From Roseiflexus sp034432635 (GTDB lineage: Bacteria; Chloroflexota; Chloroflexia; Chloroflexales; Roseiflexaceae): a stretch of DNA of 64,000 bases. The DNA is taken from positions 3,029 to 67,028 of the forward strand of contig DAOUBK010000064.1 of assembly GCA_034432635.1 (NCBI GenBank), given 5' to 3'. This document shows positions 6,831 through 15,742 of this stretch, in pieces. The translations under genes and the position numbers were made by a program. How positions within the stretch are numbered: position 1 is the stretch's first letter; each line of letters opens with the position of its first letter. The notes below the pieces were generated by a model. That model was not told where the DNA came from and made no database searches. It was given only the letters and a program-made list of their open reading frames with translations.

Positions 6831-8336
6831 TCATATGTCGTATGACCATCCGGCGCCGCTGTCATCGGTGGTGCTGTGGTTCGCTGGCTGGCGCTGCTGC
6901 GATCGCACGCCCAGCCATCCGGCAGCGATCATCATAAGAATACCAGCGCTGATCCTGACGGCAATCAGCGGTGAAGCGACTCTGGCCGTCGACGTTGCCG
7001 CACCTAGAGGAGACACCGTTGCCGAAGGTGTAGGGGAGGGAGTGGCTGCCGGAGTAAGCGGTGCACCATACGCCGTATGCTCTTCCAACACAACGAATGG
7101 TACAGCAGTTGGCAATCCACCAGGCGCCCAGGCAGGTAGCCGGTCGTAAGGGCGGCGCGTGACGATCGGTGTGCCACGTTCCTTTCCAGTCCCAGGTGTG
7201 CCGGTCAAGAGTGACAGTGTGCGGGTCGGCGTCAGCATCCGCGTTGGTGACGGTGTGCGCGTTGGCGTCTGCGTGCGGGTTGGCGTCTGCGTCCGCGTCG
7301 GTGAGGGTGTGCGCATCGGGGTTGGCGTCTTTGTCGCGGAAGACGTCCGCGTTGCGGTCGGTTCGATGCCTGCGGTGGGTTCGCGCGTCGGCGAGGGTGT
7401 TCGCGTCGGCGAAGGTGTCCGCGTCGGCGAAGGTGTCCGCGTCGCGGTCGGCTCATCAGTCGCGGTCGGCTCTGCCGTCGGTGAGGGTGTCCGTGTCGGT
7501 GAGGGTGTCCGCGTTGGTGAGGGTGTTCGCGTTGGTGAGGGTGTCCGCGTCGCGGTCGGCTCATCAGTCACGGTCGGTTCAGCAGTCGGTGAGGGCGTCC
7601 GTGTCGGTGAGGGTGTCCGCGTCGCAGTCGGCTCTGCCGTCGGCGAGGGTGTCCGCGTCGGCACGGGTTCAGCGGGAGTGGTCGGCGACAACGTCTGCGT
7701 TTCTGTCGGCTCATCGGTTGCGGCTGGCGGCTCGGAGGGCGTAGAAGGGGAAGGGGTATCAGTTTCAGTGACGGGCGTTGCTTGTTCCGGTGAGGACGTG
7801 TATTCCGGTGTATCATCAGGGGCAATGGTCGGCTCAGCGGTATCGGTCGGCGATGGCAGGGGAGTGAGCGATGGCAGTCCAGGCGGCGTGTTCCATTGAC
7901 CGGGTGATGGATCACTTTTGACCCAGATGGCGCCGGCATCCGGGATGCGGGCGAAACTTTTGCCAACTGTTGCTGAAGTGTAGGGAGCAACGTCAACCAG
8001 GGCGCCGGAGGCATCGAGCAGTGTCACAGCATCCGTACCGCTGTTGTTGAGAATGTGGGATTTCAGTTCGACAACCAGCAGACTGTATGGCGGAATGGTC
8101 GTGCCGGACGGAATGATGGTCTGTGACCCGCCTGGCGCATCATCATCGATTCTCCAACCGCTCACATCGAGCAGCGTGTCGCCGTAGTTGACGATCTCGA
8201 CCCATTCCGGTCCACTTTCAGGCGCAGGCATGAATTCGTTGACCAGTGCAGCCGGTGGATCGGCGGTGTATGCCGGTCCGGTAACGAACACCCACAGGAT
8301 AGCCAGGAACGTTGAGATGAGAAGCGACCGGCGCAT
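6831..8336 (-). CDS. Exported lamin-tail-domain protein with Thr/Pro stalk and C-terminal anchor
   Basis: The 501-residue protein starts at ATG 8336 behind GGGAGGTG. A signal peptide (residues 1-24) is followed by a lamin-tail (LTD) domain at about 28-140, with the hallmark LVNEFMPAP, PEWVEIVNYG and DVSGWRIDD. Residues from about 150 to 380 are a low-complexity stalk of TRTPSPT-like repeats. Near the C-terminus is one hydrophobic segment (ISAGILMMIAAGWLG) followed by a basic stop-transfer, so the protein is probably anchored with the LTD domain outside. No LPxTG sorting motif is present. Ligand and role are unknown. Confidence 0.75.
   Translation of the reverse strand: MRRSLLISTFLAILWVFVTGPAYTADPPAALVNEFMPAPESGPEWVEIVNYGDTLLDVSGWRIDDDAPGGSQTIIPSGTTIPPYSLLVVELKSHILNNSGTDAVTLLDASGALVDVAPYTSATVGKSFARIPDAGAIWVKSDPSPGQWNTPPGLPSLTPLPSPTDTAEPTIAPDDTPEYTSSPEQATPVTETDTPSPSTPSEPPAATDEPTETQTLSPTTPAEPVPTRTPSPTAEPTATRTPSPTRTPSPTAEPTVTDEPTATRTPSPTRTPSPTRTPSPTRTPSPTAEPTATDEPTATRTPSPTRTPSPTRTPSPTREPTAGIEPTATRTSSATKTPTPMRTPSPTRTQTPTRTQTPTRTPSPTRMLTPTRTLSLLTGTPGTGKERGTPIVTRRPYDRLPAWAPGGLPTAVPFVVLEEHTAYGAPLTPAATPSPTPSATVSPLGAATSTARVASPLIAVRISAGILMMIAAGWLGVRSQQRQPANHSTTDDSGAGWSYDI
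7220..7680. repeat. Low-complexity coding repeats (Thr-Pro-Ser-Pro)
   Basis: Short units related to GGTGAGGGTGTCCGCGT repeat many times with spacing in multiples of three. They encode the TPSPTRTPSPT stalk of the exported LTD protein on the minus strand. Such stretches commonly vary in copy number. Confidence 0.85.
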
Positions 8337-8563
8337 AACACCTCCCGCTGGAGAGCCACAACCCTGCGTTGATCGTGCCACAGGTGTGCTGTTCATAAAA
8401 GAAGGACAATTGTCCCGGTCGGGAATGACCATTCGGATTGCAGACAACGGTACGATAATCCTCTGGCGGCGCCGAATCTGTCGGCGTAACTTTTTCAGGT
8501 GTGGTATCATCATAAGAGCGGCGGCGCAGGGAAGCCGCTCATTCAGTTCAAGGAGTCTGCGAC

Positions 8564-9526
8564 ATGCACAGCAAAGTCGTCATTATTGGTTCTGGTCCGG
8601 CGGGATTGACCGCAGCCCTCTATGCGGCGCGCGCAAATCTCGAGCCGCTGGTGATCCGGGGGTTGCAGCCGGGCGGTTTGATTGCAACGACCAGTGAAGT
8701 CGAGAACTACCCCGGCTTCATCGAAGGAATTGGCGGCTTTGAGCTTGCCGATAATATGGAAAAGCAGGCGGCGCGCTTTGGCGCCCGCTTTATGGATGCC
8801 ATCGTTGAAGGCGTCGATCTCTCGCAGCGCCCGTTCCGCCTGGTGACCGACAGTGGCGAGGAAGTGACGGCTGATGCACTGATCATTTCAACCGGAGCGT
8901 CGCCGCGAAAACTGGGGGTTCCGGGGGAGGAACGGCTGGCAAACCGTGGTGTGTCGTACTGCGCTACATGCGATGGTTTCTTCTTCCGCGGCAAGCGGGT
9001 CGTGGTGGTTGGCGGCGGTAACAGCGCCCTGGATGAAGGTCTCTTCCTGACACGCTATGTTTCAGAGTTGAAGATTGTTCACCGGCGTGATGCGTTGCGC
9101 GCTGACCCGATCCTTCAGGAGCGCGCATTCTCCAACCCGAAGATCTCGTTCGTCTGGAATTCGGTCGTTGAGGAAATCCTGGGAGAGGACAAAGTTACAG
9201 GCGTGCGGGTGCGCAATCTGAAGACCGGTGAGGTTTCGGTGATCGAGACCGATGGTGTTTTCCCGTACATCGGGCATATTCCAAACACGTCGTTGTTCAA
9301 GGGTCAGCTCGAACTCGACGAGAACAGCTATATTGTTGCCGATCATCGGACACGCACCGCTATTCCAGGGGTGTTCGCAGCAGGTGATGTGGTTGATCAC
9401 ATCTACCGCCAGGCGATCACGGCTGCTGGTGAGGGGTGCAAAGCGGCTATGGAAGCGACCTGGTTCCTAAGTGAACAGGAGCACGCCACACGAAAGTCGG
9501 CTGAACTTGCCACAACACCAGCATAA
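8564..9526 (+). CDS. trxB: Thioredoxin reductase
   Basis: This 320-residue flavoprotein transfers electrons from NADPH via FAD and a redox disulfide to thioredoxin. The FAD-binding GSGPAG is at residues 9-14, the active-site CATC at 133-136 and the NADPH-binding GGGNSA shortly after. Length and motifs match the low-molecular-weight bacterial enzyme. The start follows AAGGAGTC at about 7 bases. It is followed 18 bases later by moeA, so the two are probably co-transcribed. A possible -10 (TATCAT) lies at 8505-8510. Confidence 0.93.
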   Translation: MHSKVVIIGSGPAGLTAALYAARANLEPLVIRGLQPGGLIATTSEVENYPGFIEGIGGFELADNMEKQAARFGARFMDAIVEGVDLSQRPFRLVTDSGEEVTADALIISTGASPRKLGVPGEERLANRGVSYCATCDGFFFRGKRVVVVGGGNSALDEGLFLTRYVSELKIVHRRDALRADPILQERAFSNPKISFVWNSVVEEILGEDKVTGVRVRNLKTGEVSVIETDGVFPYIGHIPNTSLFKGQLELDENSYIVADHRTRTAIPGVFAAGDVVDHIYRQAITAAGEGCKAAMEATWFLSEQEHATRKSAELATTPA

Positions 9527-9547
9527 GAGACGAACAGAGGACTGGTG

Positions 9548-10801
9548 ATGCAACGCGAATCACCCTATCCAATGGTTCCGATCGACGAGGCGCAGCGCAT
9601 CATCACTGCGCACGTCGCCCCCCTTGGCATCGAGGAGACGGACGTTCTCCGCAATATTGCTGATGGTCGCGTGCTGGCTGAGGATGTCTATGCAACCGAT
9701 CCGTTACCCGACGTGCCCAAAGCGGCAGTTGACGGGTATGCGCTGCGTAGCGCCGACGGTGTTGCCCCGCGCCGCGTCATTGCCGAAGTGATTGCCGGTG
9801 CAGCGCCGGGGTTGCGCGTCGAGCCAGGGACTGCGGTTCGGGTCATGACCGGTGCGCCGGTGCCGGAAGGCGCCGACGCAGTGGTTATGGTAGAGCAAAC
9901 AGAAGAGCACGAAGGCACTCTAACGGTACACCAGGCGCTTGGCGCTGGCGACAATATTCATACGGTCGGGCAGGATATTGCCGCAGGTCAATGTGTGCTG
10001 ACGCGCGGCACGACACTCGGTGCTGCCGAGATCGGTTTGCTGGCAACGGTCGGGCGCGTCCGGGTGCAGGTCTACCGCCGTCCGATTGTTGCGGTGCTGG
10101 CGACCGGCGATGAGGTGTATGAACCCGATGGCGAGGTGTTTCCCGGCGGTGTGCGTGATAGTAATCGCTATACGCTGATGGCGGCGGCGCGTGAAGCCGG
10201 GTGTGTGGCGGTGTCGCTCGGTATTGCGCGCGATGACCTGTCTGTGCAGCGCGCTGCGATCCTCGACGCAGTCGATCGCGCCGATGTGTTGCTGACCAGC
10301 GGCGGCGTTTCGATGGGAACACGTGACCTGATCAAGCCGTTGCTGGCAGAACTGGGTACGGTGCATTTTGGACGCATCGCGTTCAAGCCGGGTAAGCCGA
10401 CGACATTTGCCACCATTGACCGTCCGGGACGCGCCGATCCGCTCCTCGTCTTTGGATTACCCGGATTTCCGGTCTCGTCACTGGTTTCGTTCGAAGTATT
10501 CGTGCGTCCAGCGCTTCGTCGTCTTCAGGGGGACACATGTCCCGAACGTCCGCGTGTGCGGGTAACGCTGCGCGATCCTGTCCATCCATCCGCTGATCGC
10601 CCGGAGTATCAGCGCGCTATCGTCGTTTGGGCGGAAGGTCGCCTTGTGGCGCGCAGTACAGGCCGCCAGGGGAGCAGCCGCCTGATGTCGATGCTGGGTG
10701 CGAATGCGCTGCTCATGGTTCCACCGGGAACCCAGCCACTTCCGGTCGGCGCTGAACTCGAAGCGCTACTCACCGGTCCACTGGCGCTGTTCAACGAATA
10801 G
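9548..10801 (+). CDS. moeA: Molybdopterin molybdenumtransferase
   Basis: The 417-residue protein is MoeA, which inserts molybdate into adenylylated molybdopterin. The N-terminal half carries KAAVDGYALRS and MTGAPVPEGADAVVMVEQ; the central MoaB/MogA-like domain has TGDEVYEP and the SGGVSMGTRD motif; the C-terminal beta domain is present. The ATG at 9548 is preferred over the GTG three bases before it, because AGAGG is about 7 bases upstream. It follows trxB closely. No other molybdenum-cofactor gene is in the window. Confidence 0.92.
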   Translation: MQRESPYPMVPIDEAQRIITAHVAPLGIEETDVLRNIADGRVLAEDVYATDPLPDVPKAAVDGYALRSADGVAPRRVIAEVIAGAAPGLRVEPGTAVRVMTGAPVPEGADAVVMVEQTEEHEGTLTVHQALGAGDNIHTVGQDIAAGQCVLTRGTTLGAAEIGLLATVGRVRVQVYRRPIVAVLATGDEVYEPDGEVFPGGVRDSNRYTLMAAAREAGCVAVSLGIARDDLSVQRAAILDAVDRADVLLTSGGVSMGTRDLIKPLLAELGTVHFGRIAFKPGKPTTFATIDRPGRADPLLVFGLPGFPVSSLVSFEVFVRPALRRLQGDTCPERPRVRVTLRDPVHPSADRPEYQRAIVVWAEGRLVARSTGRQGSSRLMSMLGANALLMVPPGTQPLPVGAELEALLTGPLALFNE

Positions 10802-10915
10802 CCCGGCGTACCTTCGCTGGCGGCGTTCGTAATCAACCAGGATCGTAGTGGACAGGTCGGAAAACTCCTTTTTTCTCGAACGTTCGGCAGAGACGCTTAC
10901 CGGCGCCACCATTGC

Positions 10916-12460
10916 TCAGGGCGCTGCTCCGTTGCGTAACCGATACACATTTGCATACGCTTCGTCGATCACCAGATCGACCGGGATTCCGGCAACACTG
11001 TCCGGTTGCCCGACAAAGTAGACCGGGCGATCCGGATACCGCCGCTGCGCCCGGTCGAACCAGGGATCATCGCCTGGTTCGACAACATCGATCCAGACAT
11101 CGGGACGAACGCTCTCCACCAGATGCAGGTAGAGCAGTGTCGTTCCCTGTTCCCAATGGGCTATGACAACCGCATCGGCTGACAGCACGGAGAAAGTTGC
11201 CGTGGCGAACTCACGGTAGAGCCAGAGGTGCTGCTTGGCTGACACCCGATAGCGCGTTGCACCCCACCCCAGCGTTAACGCTACCAGCACTGCAATCAGC
11301 GCCATCGAGCGCCAGGATGCACGCGGTGACTGCGCCCGGCGAATGAGCGCATCTGCGCCGACGCCCATCCACAGCGCCCACGGCAGCAACATCGGCAGGG
11401 TAAAGACCGGTGCATCGCCAACCGCAGGACCGAGCAGCAGAAGGTACGTCAGTGTTGCAAAGAACACCCAGGTGGACGCGCGCCAGATCCAGACAGAAGA
11501 TCGCGCGATTACAATGCTCCCAATCACGCCCAACACCACGCCGATCGGTCCGAACTCGAACCAGAGCCGTCTGCCGACCATCTGGATGCCAGACAGCGCC
11601 GATGCAGTGTCAGGGAGACGAAAGATGCCACGCCGGACCTCGCCGCCTGTCAGCAGATCCACCACATCCCACCATGACTGCGGCGCCCCCCAGAAATAGT
11701 ACCGTGGCAGCCCGTAATCCAGACCATCGAATGGACCGAAACGGGCGAACTGCACGAACGGATAAATCAATGGGGTCGTGCCGATGAGAAACCAGAGAGC
11801 AATAGAGGCAAGCATGATCGCCGCAGCGCGTAACGATGGATACGCACCATCGCAACGTATGACCGCGCCGCATCCAGCCACGAAGAGCGGAAGCGCAGTC
11901 ACAACGAACAGGCCGTGGTGCGTACACCCCAACCCCGCGATCAGCGCAGCGGGAGCGAGATACGCCGGTATGCGGTGCGCCGGGTACTCGACCACGCGCT
12001 GCAACGCCAGTGCCAGCGCAACGATCAGGAGCGCCAGCAGCGCATAGATTTCGGCGAGTGTAGCGGCATTCCACAAACCGGGTGCAAATCCCAGCGCCAG
12101 CGCTCCGATGCACGCAGGCAGCCATTTCCCGATAACGCGGCGCACTAGCAGTACAAACAGCGCAACCGTCAGTGCGGCGCACAGCGCCGAAACCATGGTG
12201 ACCCGCCAGGCAGGCGTACCGAACGGTACGAGGCGGGTTGCCAGATGCCCCATGAGTGTTGCCAGCGGATAGGTTGTCGGATGCGGCACGCCGGCCAACG
12301 TGGCGGCAAACTGGAACTCTGCCGAATCACCGGAGAGAACGTCGGGCGCTGCGGTGGCGCCATACACGAGAAGAAAGACCACAAACAGGAGACCGGAGCA
12401 CGCAGCCGCAGTAACGTGTTCCCGTGGTATTCGAAGGCGTAGACAGGACAGCGCCATCAT
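10916..12460 (-). CDS. DUF2723-family polytopic membrane protein (glycosyltransferase-like)
   Basis: The 514-residue protein has about 10-12 hydrophobic segments. Early on it carries LSGDSAEFQFAATLAGVPHPTTYPL, the signature stretch of the DUF2723 family (shown here in pieces: GDSAEFQ, then PHPTTYPL), which is related to protein O-mannosyltransferase-type enzymes using lipid-linked sugars. The conserved Asp and Glu of the first loop are present. Substrate is unknown. Its ATG at 12460 overlaps the TGA of the upstream M20-like gene (ATGA), so translation is coupled. Confidence 0.75.
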   Translation of the reverse strand: MMALSCLRLRIPREHVTAAACSGLLFVVFLLVYGATAAPDVLSGDSAEFQFAATLAGVPHPTTYPLATLMGHLATRLVPFGTPAWRVTMVSALCAALTVALFVLLVRRVIGKWLPACIGALALGFAPGLWNAATLAEIYALLALLIVALALALQRVVEYPAHRIPAYLAPAALIAGLGCTHHGLFVVTALPLFVAGCGAVIRCDGAYPSLRAAAIMLASIALWFLIGTTPLIYPFVQFARFGPFDGLDYGLPRYYFWGAPQSWWDVVDLLTGGEVRRGIFRLPDTASALSGIQMVGRRLWFEFGPIGVVLGVIGSIVIARSSVWIWRASTWVFFATLTYLLLLGPAVGDAPVFTLPMLLPWALWMGVGADALIRRAQSPRASWRSMALIAVLVALTLGWGATRYRVSAKQHLWLYREFATATFSVLSADAVVIAHWEQGTTLLYLHLVESVRPDVWIDVVEPGDDPWFDRAQRRYPDRPVYFVGQPDSVAGIPVDLVIDEAYANVYRLRNGAAP

Positions 12461-13803
12461 GCAGTGACGGTTGTAGCGGCGCAGGCGTAGAGTACCTCGA
12501 TCAAATGCTGCCCGTGACGCACCAGATCGGGAAGGGGAATACATTCATTCGCGTCGAACATTGCGCTCGACGGGCGCGCAACGCCAATCGAGGCGACAGG
12601 AATGCCAAACGCCTCGGCGAAGTAGAACAGAGGCATAGTAAACGGACCGCGTGGCAAGATGGTGAGCGGTTGACCGTGAATATACCTGCCGACATCGCTC
12701 ACCAGCCGCACAAAGGGATCGTCGATAGGCGATTGCGCCGGCGGGTATCCACCCGGCAGACGCTCGATCAGGATGTCGGTCAGACCTTTGGCAGCAAGGT
12801 GCGCTTGAAGCGCATCGACAACCGCCTGCGGGCGCTGTCGCGGCACCAGTTGAAAGTCCAGCCGCGCAACTGCACTGCGCGGGATCACCGGCGGGTCGCT
12901 GACCGGCTCGGTGTGCAGCGCATTGATGTTGCAGGTCGGCAGGGTCACTTCCGAGCGCACCAGCGGCGCACCTGTCAGACCGAAGAGAAACTGATCAACC
13001 TGCCAGGCATTGTGCCGCTCCACCTCGTCTACCAGCACAGTGCGCAGGAGGCGATTCTCGTCGGTGGTCGGACCTTCAATCGTATCGTAGAACCCACCGA
13101 TCAGAATCTCCTCCTGATCGGTCTTGATCTGATTGAGCGCCCAGATCAAACGCCAGAGCGGACTGGGAACACTGGCTGCCATACCGGCCGGCAGTGCTGT
13201 TTGCGCCTCCTGCGACCGCAGTACGACCTGCACCAACCCTTTCACACCGCTGTAGCAGAGTGGCAATCCGCTGGCATCGCGATCCCCGCCGCTTGCCAGG
13301 CATGCATCGGCTCTGAAGAGTGCACGACGGTCGGCGACCAGTGAACCGAGGTAGGGACTTCCTGTCAGATAGTCGCCTTCCACCACGACCACCACGCCGC
13401 ACGGCAACTCACCTTCCGCCTCGATCAATGCTGCAATCGCATTGAGGTGCGCCGCCAGCGGACCTTTGCCATGCGCCACGCCACGCCCATAGACCATCCC
13501 ATCCCGCTCGGCGAGCTGAAACGGATCGTGCAGCCAGGCGCGCCACGGACCCGGAGAAGGGGTATCGTAGTGATGGTAGAGCAAAAGGGTGAACGGTTGA
13601 CGTCCGTCACGCCAGCCGATCACAATCGGCGCGCCTGATGTTGGGCGCACTTCAACTTTCAAGCCGCGGCTGCGCATCATTGCCGCAATACGTGCAGCGA
13701 CCACACGCAACTCGTCGGTTTGACCGGTGCTGCCCGCCATGCCAATGAGTTGATCCAGATCGCAGATCAGTTGATCGGTCGAGATAACGGCTGGTTCTGT
13801 CAC
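12457..13803 (-). CDS. M20-type peptidase homolog lacking the expected metal ligands
   Basis: The 448-residue protein aligns over its length with M20 dipeptidases and deacetylases. The first zinc-histidine motif survives as HHYD (77-80), but the aspartate of the usual GASDDKG is replaced in GVAHGKG (108-114), the catalytic EE of GEEEIGS is replaced in EGDYLTGSP (142-150), and the C-terminal zinc histidine is replaced by Phe in AMFDANE (414-420). The fold is probably kept, while metallopeptidase activity is doubtful; these alignments were made by eye. Translation of the DUF2723 gene is coupled to its stop codon. The start ATG at 13803 is about 110 bases from the divergent solute-binding gene. 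Confidence 0.65.
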   Translation of the reverse strand: MTEPAVISTDQLICDLDQLIGMAGSTGQTDELRVVAARIAAMMRSRGLKVEVRPTSGAPIVIGWRDGRQPFTLLLYHHYDTPSPGPWRAWLHDPFQLAERDGMVYGRGVAHGKGPLAAHLNAIAALIEAEGELPCGVVVVVEGDYLTGSPYLGSLVADRRALFRADACLASGGDRDASGLPLCYSGVKGLVQVVLRSQEAQTALPAGMAASVPSPLWRLIWALNQIKTDQEEILIGGFYDTIEGPTTDENRLLRTVLVDEVERHNAWQVDQFLFGLTGAPLVRSEVTLPTCNINALHTEPVSDPPVIPRSAVARLDFQLVPRQRPQAVVDALQAHLAAKGLTDILIERLPGGYPPAQSPIDDPFVRLVSDVGRYIHGQPLTILPRGPFTMPLFYFAEAFGIPVASIGVARPSSAMFDANECIPLPDLVRHGQHLIEVLYACAATTVTA

Positions 13804-13874
13804 AGAAGCGCTCCGTCGATGACGAAACTGTAACCGATTATAGCATGGCGCACAACCTTATTGGTATGCCTGGA

Positions 13875-13904
13875 TTGGACAAATTGGCGCGACCCTGGTA
13901 CACT
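13875..13904 (+). promoter_or_regulatory. Promoter of the solute-binding protein gene
   Basis: TTGGAC (13875-13880) and TACACT (13899-13904) are 18 bases apart. The predicted transcription start, near 13911, is only a few bases before the ATG at 13915, so the mRNA may have almost no leader. Confidence 0.55.
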
Positions 13905-13914
13905 CCCAGGGCGT

Positions 13915-15729
13915 ATGATCCGACAACAACTCAGAAGCGCTGCACAGTTGATCGCGCTGCTTGCCCTTGCAGGCATCGCACTGGTAGGTTGCACAATCGA
14001 AGGCGGTGTTCCAACATCAACTGTCGCTCCAACAGCAGCGCCGATCAGCTCGACCCCCACCGGTGCGGTCATTGCTGAACGCATGGTGGAGCGCAGCGAC
14101 ACCTGGATGATCGGGACGCTCGATCTGCCGTCGGACATCTATCCGTATCCCCAATCGGCAGCCACCCAGCGAGCCATAGCGCCGGTTACCGAACTTCTCT
14201 TTCCATCACCGATCCTGACCTACAACTACGGGTATACCGTGACCGGCGTCCTCGATCGTATTCCGACCCTCGAAAATGGTGATGTCGAACTGCGCAAGGT
14301 CGATGTGTATCTCGACGCGACTGGCGCGATCACTACCACAGCGACCGATGTTGTCACCCAGGTTGATCAACTGGTCATCACCTATCGCTGGAACCCGCAA
14401 CTGCGCTGGTCTGACGGTACGCCTGTTACCGCCGATGATTCGGTCTTTGCCTACGAACTGGCGAAAGCGGCGCCACCGGGCGATGCCGCAGCCGAGCTCC
14501 TGGCACGAACAGCCGCATACGAGAAAGTCGACAATCATACGACACGCGCCATCCTGCGCCCCGATTATGTCGGTGCGGCATATTTCATGAGTTACTGGAC
14601 ACCCCTGCCGCGCCATCTGCTTCAGAGCGTGGATCCATCACGGGTGCGCCAGAGTGAGTTTGCACAGCGTCCGGTCGGGTACGGTCCCTATGCACTTGTC
14701 GAACGAACGTCTGGCGAACTACGCTTCGAGCGCAATCCGTACTATTTTGGTCTGGCGCCTGCTGCATCACGCCTGGTGATCCGCGCTTTCGCCGATCTTG
14801 AACTGCTGCGCGCCAATCTGCTCAACGGCAATCTCGACCTGGGATTTGCCGATTACATCTCACCGGCGATGCTGGGTCGTTTCGACAGCGATGTCGGCGA
14901 ACGAACACTACAGGTGATGACGGTTCCCAACCCTATCTGGGAGCATATTGTCTTCAACCTGGACGTTCCGATCCTTCAGGACATTCGCGTGCGACGCGCA
15001 ATTGCATACGGTACGAACCGGCAGGCAATCGCCGATGCGCTTTTCGACGGACGGACGCCGGTGCTGGACAGTTGGGTGCTGCCAGGGGATCACCTCGCCG
15101 CTCTCCCTGACCAGTTGACCCGTTACCCCTACGATGCGGATCAGGCGCGACAGTTACTCGAAGAGGCGGGGTACACCGATCCCGACGGAGATGGCATCCG
15201 TGTTTCGACCGATGGGGTCACGCTCACCCTGCAATTGCTGACTACCCAGGGCAGCACGGTGCGCAGCGAGATTGCCCGCCGTTTCCAACAGGATATGCAG
15301 TCCATCGGCATCGAAATTGAGATCAACGAGACTCCGTCCGAGGACATGTTTGCTGCTGACGGTCCGCTCTACCTGCGACAGTTCGATCTGGCGCTGTTTG
15401 GATGGATTGCCGGTGCAGAGCCTGGCGGGTTGCAACTCTGGAGTTGTGCCGCGGTTCCCGCTGAAAGCAACGAGTACCGTGGTGAAAACTTTGCCGGTTG
15501 GTGCTTCCGCGATGCCGATCGCGCCGTGCGCACCGCCGATACGACCCTTGATCCGTTCGAACGCACGGAAGCATATTTGCTCCAGCAGCAACTCTGGACG
15601 CAGGAACTGCCGGCATTGCCCCTCTTTCAGCGGTTGAGCATTGTCGCGGCAAATCCCGACGTACAGGGGTTTTTGCCCGACGCGCTTGCCCCGATAACGT
15701 GGAATGTCGCCGTGTGGAAGCGAAAGTGA
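13915..15729 (+). CDS. Family 5 extracellular solute-binding lipoprotein (oligopeptide/nickel type)
   Basis: The 604-residue protein has a lipoprotein signal peptide with lipobox LVGC (Cys26) and a Thr/Pro/Ser-rich linker. The mature part is a family 5 binding protein: the cluster WSDGTPVTADDSVFAYELA, the RRAIAYGTNRQAI segment and the C-terminal PLFQRLS region are typical. Such proteins deliver peptides or other solutes to Opp/Dpp-type ABC importers. No permease or ATPase gene adjoins, so it is an orphan component. The start is chosen for the signal peptide and promoter position. Confidence 0.88.
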   Translation: MIRQQLRSAAQLIALLALAGIALVGCTIEGGVPTSTVAPTAAPISSTPTGAVIAERMVERSDTWMIGTLDLPSDIYPYPQSAATQRAIAPVTELLFPSPILTYNYGYTVTGVLDRIPTLENGDVELRKVDVYLDATGAITTTATDVVTQVDQLVITYRWNPQLRWSDGTPVTADDSVFAYELAKAAPPGDAAAELLARTAAYEKVDNHTTRAILRPDYVGAAYFMSYWTPLPRHLLQSVDPSRVRQSEFAQRPVGYGPYALVERTSGELRFERNPYYFGLAPAASRLVIRAFADLELLRANLLNGNLDLGFADYISPAMLGRFDSDVGERTLQVMTVPNPIWEHIVFNLDVPILQDIRVRRAIAYGTNRQAIADALFDGRTPVLDSWVLPGDHLAALPDQLTRYPYDADQARQLLEEAGYTDPDGDGIRVSTDGVTLTLQLLTTQGSTVRSEIARRFQQDMQSIGIEIEINETPSEDMFAADGPLYLRQFDLALFGWIAGAEPGGLQLWSCAAVPAESNEYRGENFAGWCFRDADRAVRTADTTLDPFERTEAYLLQQQLWTQELPALPLFQRLSIVAANPDVQGFLPDALAPITWNVAVWKRK

Positions 15730-15742
15730 ACCGTTTCCCGGC

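Noticed and set aside
7159..7899. Plus-strand frame of Val-Gly-Glu-Gly repeats
   Set aside because: It is the antisense of the Thr/Pro stalk of the exported LTD protein; it has no ribosome site, and the minus-strand frame has a signal peptide and recognisable domains.
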